Positions 17,405-25,660 of a stretch of DNA of 64,000 nt are shown here, piece by piece; within the stretch, counting starts at the first letter, position 1; every line of letters begins with the position of its first letter. Made by a program: the position numbers and the translations under genes. This DNA is from Asaia sp037151935 (GTDB lineage Bacteria; Pseudomonadota; Alphaproteobacteria; Acetobacterales; Acetobacteraceae), in the NCBI RefSeq assembly GCF_051628905.1, contig NZ_CP157575.1, positions 3,348,001-3,412,000 of the forward strand, given 5' to 3'. The notes beneath the pieces were generated by a model. It was not told the DNA's origin, did not search any database, and was given only the letters and a program-made list of their open reading frames with translations.

Positions 17405-18834
17405 TGGGCACTCTGTTTCGACATGAGTTCCATCCTTCCATCCTGCGGGAATACGATATCCGCGGGATGGTCGGTAAAACGCTTTTCGAAAACGACGCTC
17501 AGGCTTTGGGCGTCGTTTTTGCGTCTGTGTTACGCGAGCAGGGTCGTGACCATGTAGTGGTCGGGCATGACGGTCGCGATAGCTCTCCCGGTCTGGAGCA
17601 GGCTCTGGTCGGGGGGCTTGTCTCGGGCGGCATGACCGTGAAGCGTCTGGGATGTTGCCCCACTCCAGAGCTTTATTTTGCCTCTTTCAGTGATAAGGCA
17701 GCAGGCGCCATCATGGTGACGGGCAGCCATAACCCAATCGGTTATAATGGCTTCAAGATCGTCCTAGGTAATCAGCCCTTTTTTGGCGAGGCCCTTCTCG
17801 GGTTAGCGCAAGCATTGCGCGGCGGTGTGCAACTGGGTGTGCAGAGCGGTCAGGCGCGCTGGTGCGATTCCGATGGGCGTTATGAAGCAGCCCTGGCGGA
17901 GGGGCTGCGCCATCGGGCGCGCAAATTGCGTGTTGTCTGGGATAACAGCCACTCCTCGGCCGCTTATGCGCTTTCCCGGCTTCTGCTTCGCTTGCCCGGT
18001 GAGCATATCGTGCTGAATGGGACGGTTGACGGGCTTTTCCCCGCGCATCATCCTGACCCGACGCTGCCTGAAAACATGGTCCAGCTTCAGCATGCCGTGC
18101 GCGTTAATGCCGCCGATCTCGGTGTCGCGTTCGATGGTGATGCGGATCGTCTGGGGGTGGTCAATGAGAGCGGCGCCCTTATTCAGGCAGATCGATTGAG
18201 CCTGATTTTTGCGCAGTCCATTCTCCAGGAACGGCCCGGCGCGATGATTCTGGGCGATGTAAAAATGTCGCAGGTCTTTTTCGACGGCGTTGTGGCGGCC
18301 GGTGGTCGTGTTGCGATGTGCCCGAGCGGTCATTCCGAGGTCAAATCGGCGATGCGTGAGACCGGCGCGGCTTTTGCCGGAGAGATGTCGGGCCACTTCT
18401 TTTTTGCCGATCATTGGCCGGGCTTCGATGACGGGCTCTATGCGGCTATCCGTCTGATCGATTTGCTGGCGGGACAGAGCCAGACGCTTTCGAAGCTTTG
18501 CGAGGCTCTGCCTGATCTCGTTTCGACGCCGGAAATTCGCTTCGAGTGTGACGATGACATCAAGTTTGCAGTGATCGACAGGATTGTGGCCCGATGTCGT
18601 GCCGCGGGTGATGACCTTGTGCTGACGGATGGGGTGCGTGTGAAGGCGATGCATGGCTGGTGGCTGCTCAGGGCATCGAACACCCAGCCAGCGCTGGTGG
18701 CGCGTGTCGAGGGCAGCAATCACGCTACCTGTCAGGACATGCTCGCCCATATAGCCCGCCTGCTCCAGGACGAGGGTGTCGTGTTTCCGGTGATAGAAGG
18801 GTTTTCCCCGAACCTAGGCGAGGCAGAATCGTGA
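17404..18834 (+). CDS. Phosphomannomutase/phosphoglucomutase
   Basis: An AlgC/ManB-type alpha-phosphohexomutase that interconverts the 1- and 6-phosphates of glucose or mannose. Of 476 residues, the phosphoserine loop is TGSHNP (S108), the metal loop FDGDADRLG lies near 245, the sugar loop GEMSGHFFF near 325, and a phosphate-binding RASNTQPALVARVEGS near the end. It overlaps galU by one base and the DUF3553 gene by four, placing sugar-nucleotide supply at the head of the operon. Whether glucose or mannose is preferred cannot be told. Confidence 0.92.
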   Translation: MGTLFRHEFHPSILREYDIRGMVGKTLFENDAQALGVVFASVLREQGRDHVVVGHDGRDSSPGLEQALVGGLVSGGMTVKRLGCCPTPELYFASFSDKAAGAIMVTGSHNPIGYNGFKIVLGNQPFFGEALLGLAQALRGGVQLGVQSGQARWCDSDGRYEAALAEGLRHRARKLRVVWDNSHSSAAYALSRLLLRLPGEHIVLNGTVDGLFPAHHPDPTLPENMVQLQHAVRVNAADLGVAFDGDADRLGVVNESGALIQADRLSLIFAQSILQERPGAMILGDVKMSQVFFDGVVAAGGRVAMCPSGHSEVKSAMRETGAAFAGEMSGHFFFADHWPGFDDGLYAAIRLIDLLAGQSQTLSKLCEALPDLVSTPEIRFECDDDIKFAVIDRIVARCRAAGDDLVLTDGVRVKAMHGWWLLRASNTQPALVARVEGSNHATCQDMLAHIARLLQDEGVVFPVIEGFSPNLGEAES

Positions 18835-19007
18835 GGCCGATCATCAGTTTCTACGAGCCAGGCCAGCTCGTGGCGCATCCCAACTGCCCGGATTGGGGTA
18901 TCGGCCAGGTCCAGAGCGTTACGGGCCATCGCGTGACGATCAACTTCGAAAACAGGGGCAAGGTACTCGTCAATGCGCAGCTAGTCGATCTGATCGTGAT
19001 CGGGTGA
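18831..19007 (+). CDS. Small DUF3553 protein
   Basis: 58 residues starting at GTG 18831, overlapping the mutase stop as GTGA. The sequence (FYEPGQLVAHPNCPDWGIGQVQSV, given here in part) has the YxPGxxVxHPxxPDWGxGQVQS pattern of DUF3553 and an SH3-like or KOW-like run of short strands. The molecular function of the family is not known to me. Tight coupling to comF downstream is common in alphaproteobacteria. A longer open frame from 18660 exists but overlaps the mutase gene. Confidence 0.85.
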   Translation: MRPIISFYEPGQLVAHPNCPDWGIGQVQSVTGHRVTINFENRGKVLVNAQLVDLIVIG

Positions 19008-19021
19008 GGAAGGGCGGGACG

Positions 19022-19786
19022 GTGAGGGCGCTGCGTTTTCTCGTCCGCGCAGGGCTCGATCTATTTTTCCCGCCTGCCTGCCTTTCTTGCGGGGGTGAAA
19101 CCGCTCAGGCAGGTCTGGTCTGTCTCGCCTGCTTTCAACGCCTGCACCCTATCGTCCTGTCATGTGGTCATTGTGCCCTGCCGGTAGCGTCCGAGGCATA
19201 TCTCGATCCCACCGGGTGCTGCGCCAAATGCGCCCATCCTGTGCATTGTTGGGATAGGGCACAGGCGGCCTGGCTTTATGAGGACACAGCGCGGCGCCTG
19301 ATCCTGCAGTTCAAATACGGCGATCGGCTGGAAAGCGGCGCTTTCCTTGCGCGTGGCATGGTGACCGCAGCCAGTCATATGCTGGGCGGCGCAGATTATC
19401 TTGTGCCTGTGCCGCTGCACCGGCGTCGTTTCTGGCAACGGCGCTACAATCAGGCGGCGCTTCTTGCCCGGCACATCGCGTGCTTGCGGCCTGGCCTGCG
19501 CGTTTTGCCTGACGCCCTGATTCGCTACCGGGCAACACAGACGCTTGCCAGCCTGTTTCATGATCAGCGCGCGAAAGCACTCGAAAATGCGTTTAAAGTA
19601 GCAGCTTCGAAGCGGGATCTCCTGGCCGGGAGGCATATCGTTCTGATCGACGATATCTTGACCACAGGCGCTACCGCCTCCATTTGCGCAAGGCATCTCC
19701 GGGAGGCGGGGGCGAAGCGTGTGGATGTTCTGGTGGCTGCGCGTACTGTCAAGGCTGCAGAGGGACCCGACACGTTTGACGCTTAA
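19022..19786 (+). CDS. comF: ComF-family phosphoribosyltransferase-like protein
   Basis: 254 residues from a GTG at 19022 with an AGGAAGG site. The N-terminal zinc-finger-like part has CLSC, CLAC, CGHC and CAKC pairs; the C-terminal part is a type I phosphoribosyltransferase fold with YLVPVPLHRRRFWQRRYNQA and the PRPP loop VLIDDILTTGAT near residue 215. ComF proteins are tied to DNA uptake or recombination of imported DNA, but in non-competent bacteria the role is unclear. The frame opens at 18893, inside the preceding gene; the GTG fits the family start. Confidence 0.9.
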   Translation: MRALRFLVRAGLDLFFPPACLSCGGETAQAGLVCLACFQRLHPIVLSCGHCALPVASEAYLDPTGCCAKCAHPVHCWDRAQAAWLYEDTARRLILQFKYGDRLESGAFLARGMVTAASHMLGGADYLVPVPLHRRRFWQRRYNQAALLARHIACLRPGLRVLPDALIRYRATQTLASLFHDQRAKALENAFKVAASKRDLLAGRHIVLIDDILTTGATASICARHLREAGAKRVDVLVAARTVKAAEGPDTFDA

Positions 19787-20067
19787 TGGCAGTGAGGATT
19801 CAGCTTATCGTGCAGAAAATTGAGATATATACCCAGCCGGGTTGCCCTTATTGCGTGCGCGCCGTTCAGATTTTGGCGTCCAAAAACGTTGCATTCGAAG
19901 AGATCGATGCGCCGCACGGCACTCCCGAGCGTCAGGATGCGATCCGCCGTTCAGGGGGAGGGCGGACCGTGCCCCAGATTTTCGTCGGCGAGCAGGCGCT
20001 CGGGGGCTGCACCGACCTCATGCAACTCGAGGCGAGCGGCAAGCTCGATGCGATTCTCGGCAAGTAA
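19786..20067 (+). CDS. grxC: Glutaredoxin 3
   Basis: A dithiol glutaredoxin of 93 residues with the active site CPYC (C20, C23), TVPQIFVGEQ and GGCTDL for glutathione binding. It reduces disulfides and glutathionylated proteins in the cytoplasm. The ATG at 19786 overlaps the comF stop (TAATG); a GTG at 19810 would give the more usual short N-terminus and is an alternative. The stop overlaps the next start in the same way. Confidence 0.93.
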   Translation: MAVRIQLIVQKIEIYTQPGCPYCVRAVQILASKNVAFEEIDAPHGTPERQDAIRRSGGGRTVPQIFVGEQALGGCTDLMQLEASGKLDAILGK

Positions 20068-20492
20068 TGATTTGTTATAGACTGCATTGCACGCTCGGGC
20101 ATGAATTCGAAGGCTGGTTCCCCAGCGCAGAATCCTTCGACAGGCAGAAGGCGCATGGTCTGGTGCTGTGTCCGCAATGCGGTGTGAGTGCGGTCGAGAA
20201 GAGTCTGATGGCACCGGCCCTGGCGCGTTCTGCCGAGCCGCCTCCGATCGCCCCGGCCGATCAGATCCGTATGGCGTTGCGCGCCATCCGGAGAGAGGTC
20301 GAGTCACGCTGTGACGATGTCGGAGACCGATTTGCCGAAGAAGCGTTGAAGCGTCATGATGCGCGCGACGACGGGGAGCGCCAGTCCGATCGTGGCATCT
20401 ATGGCACGATGAGCGACTCCGAAAGGGAAAGGCTCGAAGATGAAGGCGTCGATTTTACCCCGGTTCCCTGGATCGACCGCTCGGAGTCGTAA
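20067..20492 (+). CDS. DUF1178 family protein
   Basis: 141 residues from the ATG at 20067, which shares bases with the grxC stop. It begins MICYRLHCTLGHEFEGWF, a DUF1178 hallmark, with CPQCG completing a likely zinc site (Cys 3, Cys 8, CPQC) and PADQIRMALRAIRREVES. The C-terminal part is charged (RERLEDEGVDFTPVPW). Function unknown; the family almost always sits beside grxC and comF genes in alphaproteobacteria, which suggests a redox or metal connection but does not prove it. Confidence 0.9.
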   Translation: MICYRLHCTLGHEFEGWFPSAESFDRQKAHGLVLCPQCGVSAVEKSLMAPALARSAEPPPIAPADQIRMALRAIRREVESRCDDVGDRFAEEALKRHDARDDGERQSDRGIYGTMSDSERERLEDEGVDFTPVPWIDRSES

Positions 20493-20535
20493 GGGTCTAT
20501 CGGGCGCACGCGCCCTGCTGACGGGTGCAGCCCAT

Positions 20536-20979
20536 ATGGCGAGGCTTATCCCGCTTCTGGCCTTTCTTGGGGCATCGCACGCCATGGCTCAGACTGTCGG
20601 CAATCCGCCTGCGCCGGAAGAAGGGCTTTGGCTGGCGCAGGATCACGATGGTGTGTTTCAGATCGGTCGCTGCGGCGAGACGCTCTGCGGAAGGCTGATT
20701 GGCATGCAATATGACGGCCCCGTTCCCAAGGATGTGTGGGGTCGTTCACAATGTGGGCTGGTCATGCTGACCGATTTCCGACTAAGCAAGGACGAAAACG
20801 TGTGGCGGGGGCATATTCTCGACCCGGAAACAGGGCGTACCTATGACGCTCGTATCCATGCCGAGTCTGCTGAGGTGCTGAAGCTGCGCGGTTTCATTCT
20901 TGGAATTCCCCTTTTCGGCAAGACGCAGACCTGGACCCGTTATCGAGGTACGATCGGACCCGAGTGCAAATTGCCCTGA
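20536..20979 (+). CDS. Exported DUF2147 protein
   Basis: 147 residues with a signal peptide (MARLIPLLAFLGASHAMAQ, cleaved near residue 19). The mature part has EGLWLAQDHDGVFQIGRCGETLCGRLIGM, given here only in outline, with C..C spacing and a GHILDPETGRTYDARI stretch, typical of DUF2147, a small lipocalin-like periplasmic family. The frame opens at 20440 inside the previous gene; the ATG at 20536 is chosen for the signal peptide. Function unknown. It is 44 bases after the DUF1178 stop and may belong to the same operon. Confidence 0.85.
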   Translation: MARLIPLLAFLGASHAMAQTVGNPPAPEEGLWLAQDHDGVFQIGRCGETLCGRLIGMQYDGPVPKDVWGRSQCGLVMLTDFRLSKDENVWRGHILDPETGRTYDARIHAESAEVLKLRGFILGIPLFGKTQTWTRYRGTIGPECKLP

Positions 20980-21014
20980 GCCGGAACGCCACCCGAGGAG
21001 CTTGAGATCAGACC

Positions 21015-22277
21015 ATGAAGACGACCCTTTCCCGCCGCAGCTTCGCGTTGGGTACCCTTGGCCTGCTGGGATGCGCCACCGCGCAAGCGCAGGACGCGAC
21101 TGACAAGGCACCGGCCGCGCCGCCGCCGCCGCCCAAGCAGGTTTCCAAGACGATCTGTTTCGTCGGGGGCTACACCAAGCACGCCCCTGCGGGCGGCGCC
21201 GGCAATGGCGAGGGGATCGCCGTCTTCGAAATGGATCGGGAAAGCGGCGTTCTGACGCCGGTGACGACCTTCACCGATATTGCCAGCCCGTCTTTCATTA
21301 CGCTCTCTCATGACAAGCGCTTTCTTTATGCGCTGAGTGAGGTCGATGATTTCAACAAGGATGGTGATGGCTCCGTCACGGCTTTTGCCGTCGATCGCAA
21401 GACCGGGTCGCTCAAGAAGCTTAACTCTGTCAGCTCTGGCGGCGCGGTGCCGGCGCATCTGAGCGTGCATCATTCGGGCCGCTACGTGCTGGTCGCCAAT
21501 TATATGGGCGGGTCTGTCGGCGTGCTGCCCATCCGTCCTGATGGATCGCTCGGCCCTGCCACCGACGTCGTTCATAATACCGGCCCCCGTCAGCCGGAAC
21601 GGGCTGCGGATAATCCTCAGGGCAATTTCGCGGTATCGGACCATTCCGGCTCGCACCCGCATATGATCCAGAGCGACCCGAGCGGCAAATACGTGATCGC
21701 TGACGATGCCGGTCTCGATCGTGTCTATGTCTGGACGCTGAATCTCCAGACGGGCAAGCTGGTCCCTGCCAAGGTGCCGTATTACGACATGACGCCAGGC
21801 AGCGCGCCGCGCCACTTCCAGTTCAACCGTTCCGGCAAACTGATGTATAATCTCTGCGAGCAGGACTCGAAGATCGTCGTCAGTGCTTTCGACCCGCAGA
21901 CCGGCGCCATCAACAACCTGCAATCGGTCAGTACGGTCACCTCGCATTTCCGTGGCAGTACGCTGGCGGCTGAGATCCTGATCTCGGCAGATGACCGTTT
22001 CGTCTATGCGTCGAACCGCCTCGGTGACTCGCTCGCCGTGTTCAAGGTCGGTGAGGACGGTACGCTGACCCTGCAGGACGAAGCCTGGATGCACGCTGAT
22101 TACGGCCGCGCAATGATGTTCGATCCTTCGGGAAATTTCCTCTTCTGTGCCAATCAGCGCAGCGATGCCGTTACCTCGTTCCGTGTGGACAAGGCGAGCG
22201 GTCAGCTTGGCTTTACCGAAAACTTCACCCCGGTGGGCAGCCCGACCACCTTCGCGTTCATGGATACGGAAGTCTGA
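21015..22277 (+). CDS. Exported lactonase (6-phosphogluconolactonase-like beta-propeller)
   Basis: 420 residues of the seven-bladed lactonase family (pfam10282), the fold of the YbhE-type 6-phosphogluconolactonase. Blade motifs such as HDKRFLYALSEV, HHSGRYVLVANY, HPHMIQSDPSGKYV and PRHFQFNRSGKLMY repeat along the length. Unlike cytosolic Pgl it has an export signal: SRRSFALG resembles a twin-arginine motif and LLGC at residue 20 resembles a lipobox. A proline/alanine linker follows. The inferred job is hydrolysis of aldonolactones made in the periplasm by membrane dehydrogenases. It ends at a strong terminator. Confidence 0.85.
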   Translation: MKTTLSRRSFALGTLGLLGCATAQAQDATDKAPAAPPPPPKQVSKTICFVGGYTKHAPAGGAGNGEGIAVFEMDRESGVLTPVTTFTDIASPSFITLSHDKRFLYALSEVDDFNKDGDGSVTAFAVDRKTGSLKKLNSVSSGGAVPAHLSVHHSGRYVLVANYMGGSVGVLPIRPDGSLGPATDVVHNTGPRQPERAADNPQGNFAVSDHSGSHPHMIQSDPSGKYVIADDAGLDRVYVWTLNLQTGKLVPAKVPYYDMTPGSAPRHFQFNRSGKLMYNLCEQDSKIVVSAFDPQTGAINNLQSVSTVTSHFRGSTLAAEILISADDRFVYASNRLGDSLAVFKVGEDGTLTLQDEAWMHADYGRAMMFDPSGNFLFCANQRSDAVTSFRVDKASGQLGFTENFTPVGSPTTFAFMDTEV

Positions 22278-22290
22278 GGAGAGACAGGCG

Positions 22291-22323
22291 GAGGAGGCGG
22301 GCATTTGCTCGTTTCCTCTTTTT
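22291..22323 (+). terminator. Rho-independent terminator of the lactonase gene
   Basis: GAGGAGGCGGGC pairs with GCTCGTTTCCTC (12 base pairs counting G-U pairs) around an ATTT loop, followed at once by TTTTT. This is the clearest intrinsic terminator in the window and probably ends the galU-to-lactonase transcription. Confidence 0.85.
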
Positions 22324-22424
22324 GTGGCCCAGTCCTGATTCAGATCTGACCGGGGCTGAAACCGGGGAGGAAACAGCCTCGAAGCCTTCTCTCCATACCG
22401 GCTTTAACACCGGGCTAAACCGGT

Positions 22425-23162
22425 TCAGTCGCGAACGAACATCGTGATGTAATTGATGCTGGTATCGCGCGTCATGCGCCAATGCATCGGACGATAGCTC
22501 ATTCCGGCGACATCGATCATGCGGAGCCCGACCGAACGGCCCATGCGATGCAGCTCTTCCGGCTTTATAAATTTCTTCCAGTCATGTGTGCCGACAGGCA
22601 GAAGACGCGCAATATATTCCGCACCGATCTTGGCGACAGCCAGTGAGCGCAGGGTGCGATTGAGCGTCGAGACCGCAATCAGACCGCCCGGTCTGGTGAG
22701 TGAGCGCAATAGCGACAGGAATTCCTGCGGATCGTTCACATGCTCGATCACTTCGAGCGCCGAGATGGCGTCGAAGCTCTTTCCTTCGCGCACCAGCTCC
22801 TCGGCGCTGCTCTTGCGATAAGTCAGAGTGCCCGAGCCTGCGGGTAGCGGGTGTGCCGCCAGATGGGCCTCTGCGGCGCGGATTCCCTCGGGGGAGGCAT
22901 CGAGGCCGAGCACCTCATGGCCCATTCGAGCGAAGGCCTCGCTGGCCAGGCCGGCGCCGCAACCGATATCGAGGACCGAGAGCGAGCCGCCGCGCAGCGC
23001 TTCGAGACGTCTGAGATGGGCGTTTACCCATTGGGTGCGCATGGGATTCATGTCGTGCAGGGGCTTCATCGGCCCCTTAGGATCCCACCAGGTCGCAGCC
23101 AGCTGATCAAAATGGGCAATCTCGCGATCGGAAACGGAAGAGGCGGCGGTATCTGGCATCAT
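22425..23162 (-). CDS. ubiG: Ubiquinone biosynthesis O-methyltransferase UbiG
   Basis: UbiG performs both O-methylations in ubiquinone synthesis using S-adenosylmethionine. The 245-residue protein has ATWWDPKGPMKPLHDMNPMR near the start, SAM motif LDIGCGAGLASEAFARMG and LEVIEHVNDP, then TLNRTLRSLA and GTHDWKKFIKPEEL, all UbiG features. The frame is open back to 23447, but the MMPDT start at 23162 fits the family. It is divergent from lysC, 169 bases apart, a pairing seen in many alphaproteobacteria. Ubiquinone is the electron acceptor of the respiratory dehydrogenases, including Mqo below. Confidence 0.96.
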   Translation of the reverse strand: MMPDTAASSVSDREIAHFDQLAATWWDPKGPMKPLHDMNPMRTQWVNAHLRRLEALRGGSLSVLDIGCGAGLASEAFARMGHEVLGLDASPEGIRAAEAHLAAHPLPAGSGTLTYRKSSAEELVREGKSFDAISALEVIEHVNDPQEFLSLLRSLTRPGGLIAVSTLNRTLRSLAVAKIGAEYIARLLPVGTHDWKKFIKPEELHRMGRSVGLRMIDVAGMSYRPMHWRMTRDTSINYITMFVRD

Positions 23163-23331
23163 GGATCCAAAAAGACAGAAATGAGACCGTTTTACCAGAG
23201 TATCTGGACGGCGCGATCCGGACTTAGTATGTGACCGGCCTTTCCTTGCGCAACATCGCAGGCTGGAAAATACGATCCCGGCGCTCTGTGATTGACCGCT
23301 TTCTGCTACGTACGGAGCCAGGTGCACCATT

Positions 23332-24579
23332 ATGACGTCATCAGACCAGCGCCCAACCCGGATCGTCATGAAATTCGGCGGCACCTCCGTGGCCGACCTG
23401 GATCGCATACGCGCTGTGGCCGAACGTGTACGTATTGAGCGTGACAAGGGGCATCAGGTTGCCGTGGTCGTTTCAGCCATGGCCGGTGTGACCAATCAGA
23501 TGGTGAGCTATGTTCAGGCGCTCGACCCCATGGCCGATGCGCGCGAATATGACGCTGTCGTGGCGAGTGGTGAGCAGGTGACGAGCGGCCTGACGGCCAT
23601 CGCGCTTCAGGCGCTGGGCGTGCCGTCGCGCTCGTGGCAGGGGTGGCAGATTCCGTTCCGCACTGACGACGCTCATGGCAAGGCTCGTATCGGCGATGTC
23701 GAGGGTGCGGCGCTGATTGCGTGCATGGACCGGGGCGAGGTGCCAGTGATTGCCGGTTTTCAGGGTGTGGCACCGGGCGAGCGCATCAGCACGCTCGGGC
23801 GTGGCGGGTCGGACACGTCAGCCGTGGCGGTGGCGGCAGCGATCAGGGCCGATCGGTGCGATATCTATACCGATGTCGATGGCATCTATACGACCGACCC
23901 GCGTATCGTGAAAAAGGCCAAGAAGCTGGATCGCATCACCTTCGAGGAGATGCTGGAGCTGGCTTCGGTTGGGGCGAAGGTACTCCAGACCCGTTCTGTC
24001 GGGCTGGCGATGAAAGAAAAAGTGCGCGTGCGCGTGTTGTCGAGTTTCGAGCCCGAGACTGAACTCTCCGGGTCGTTGGTGGTGGATGAGGACGAGATGA
24101 TGGAAAAGGAACTGGTCACGGGGATCGCCTACTCCCTGGATGAGGCAAAGATCTCGGTGAGCCGTATCCCGGACCGTCCGGGCATTGCCGCCGCCATTTT
24201 CAGCCCGCTGACGGCTGCGCGCGTCAATGTGGACATGATCGTCCAGAGCGTTGGCTCCGATGGCTCGACCAACATGACGTTTACCGTGCCCAAGGGCGAT
24301 CAGGCGCGTGCGCTTGCCGCCCTTGAGGCTGCCCGCGGCGACATCCAGTATGGCGAAATCCATACGGCCAATGACGTGGTCAAGATCAGTGTCGTGGGCA
24401 TCGGCATGCGCTCTCATTCGGGTATGGCCAGCACGATGTTCCAGACTCTCGCAGAGCGCGGCATCAATGTTCAGGTTATCTCGACCAGCGAGATCAAGAT
24501 CTCGGTGCTGATCGATGCGGAATATATGGAGCTCGCCATGCGGGCGCTGCACACGGCCTATGGTCTGGACGGGGAATAA
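23332..24579 (+). CDS. lysC: Aspartate kinase
   Basis: Aspartokinase phosphorylates aspartate, opening the lysine, threonine, methionine and diaminopimelate pathway. The 415-residue protein has KFGGTSVADLDRI at the start, the ADRCDIYTDVDGIYTTDP stretch, and two C-terminal ACT regulatory domains (from about residue 265; VGIGMRSHSGMASTMFQTLAERGINVQ). This is the usual single-polypeptide alphaproteobacterial enzyme, likely feedback-inhibited by lysine or threonine. It leads a run of genes separated by 2-3 bases. Confidence 0.96.
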   Translation: MTSSDQRPTRIVMKFGGTSVADLDRIRAVAERVRIERDKGHQVAVVVSAMAGVTNQMVSYVQALDPMADAREYDAVVASGEQVTSGLTAIALQALGVPSRSWQGWQIPFRTDDAHGKARIGDVEGAALIACMDRGEVPVIAGFQGVAPGERISTLGRGGSDTSAVAVAAAIRADRCDIYTDVDGIYTTDPRIVKKAKKLDRITFEEMLELASVGAKVLQTRSVGLAMKEKVRVRVLSSFEPETELSGSLVVDEDEMMEKELVTGIAYSLDEAKISVSRIPDRPGIAAAIFSPLTAARVNVDMIVQSVGSDGSTNMTFTVPKGDQARALAALEAARGDIQYGEIHTANDVVKISVVGIGMRSHSGMASTMFQTLAERGINVQVISTSEIKISVLIDAEYMELAMRALHTAYGLDGE

Positions 24580-24581
24580 GC

Positions 24582-25658
24582 ATGACAGACACCGATCAAA
24601 CCCGTCAGAAAGCCCGCACGACGCTCGATCGTCTCTGGGCGCCGGGCTGCGAATTTCTGGGTACACCGACCGCTATTCTCGGTGGGGCCATGTCATGGGT
24701 CAGCGAGCGTAACCTCGTTTCGGCCATCTCGAATGCCGGTGGGTTCGGCGTCATTGCCTGCGGTGCGATGATGCCCGATCGTCTTGCGGAAGAAATTGCC
24801 GCCACGCAGGCTTTGACCGACAAGCCCTTCGGCGTGAACCTCATTACCATGCATCCCGAACTCGAAAAGCTGGTGGATGTCTGCCTGGAGCACAAGGTCG
24901 GCCATATCGTGCTTGCCGGTGGCGTGCCGAGTGGGGCGATCATCAAGCGGGTGCGTGACGGTGGCGCGCGCGCTGTCGGTTTTGCCCCGGCGCTGGCGCT
25001 GGGCAAGCGTCTGGTCAAGCAGGGTATAGAGGCGCTGGTGATCGAAGGCTCGGAAGCTGGCGGTCACGTCGGTCCTGTCTCGCTGAACGTGCTGGCACAG
25101 GAAATTCTGCCCCATATCGCTGGTGTGCCGGTATTCGTCGCCGGTGGCCTGGCCCGAGGCGATGCCGTGCTGGGGTTTCTGGAGCAGGGGGCTGCGGGAG
25201 CGCAGCTCGGGACGCTCTTTGCGGCCAGCACCGAAAGCATCGCGCACGAGGCATTCAAGAAGGCTTTTGTGCGGGCGGCCGCGCGCGATGCCGTCACCTC
25301 GAACCAGATTGATGAGCGTTTTCCGGTCATCCCGGTGCGTGGGCTCAACAACGCGGGGACGCGCCGCTTCATGGCCCATCAGGCTGCAACGCTGGCACGC
25401 TTCACCTCTGGCGAGCTGAGCAAGGAAGATGCGCAGCTCGAAATCGAGCATTTCTGGGCGGGCGCCCTACGCCGCGCGGTGATTGAGGGCGATGTGGAAG
25501 AAGGTTCGGTGATGGCCGGCCAGTCTGTCGGTATGGTCAAGGCCGTGCGCCCCGTAGCGGAGATTCTGCATGATCTGGTCGAGCAGGCCGTCGACGCACT
25601 GGTTGCAAGAGAGGCGCGTACCGGGCATCTTCATCCCTCTGAGATCGCAATCGGGTAA
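24582..25658 (+). CDS. Nitronate monooxygenase-family flavoprotein
   Basis: 358 residues, FMN-dependent TIM barrel of the NMO / FabK-like family. Features: LGGAMSWVSERNLVSAISNAGGFG (in part), FGVNLITMHPE, EGSEAGGHVG and VFVAGGLARGDAV for FMN phosphate binding. The family includes nitronate monooxygenases and FabK enoyl reductases; sequence alone does not settle which. It starts 2 bases after the lysC stop and ends 2 bases before the RodZ-like gene, so it is part of the operon although its role has no clear link with its neighbours. Confidence 0.85.
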   Translation: MTDTDQTRQKARTTLDRLWAPGCEFLGTPTAILGGAMSWVSERNLVSAISNAGGFGVIACGAMMPDRLAEEIAATQALTDKPFGVNLITMHPELEKLVDVCLEHKVGHIVLAGGVPSGAIIKRVRDGGARAVGFAPALALGKRLVKQGIEALVIEGSEAGGHVGPVSLNVLAQEILPHIAGVPVFVAGGLARGDAVLGFLEQGAAGAQLGTLFAASTESIAHEAFKKAFVRAAARDAVTSNQIDERFPVIPVRGLNNAGTRRFMAHQAATLARFTSGELSKEDAQLEIEHFWAGALRRAVIEGDVEEGSVMAGQSVGMVKAVRPVAEILHDLVEQAVDALVAREARTGHLHPSEIAIG

Positions 25659-25660
25659 TC

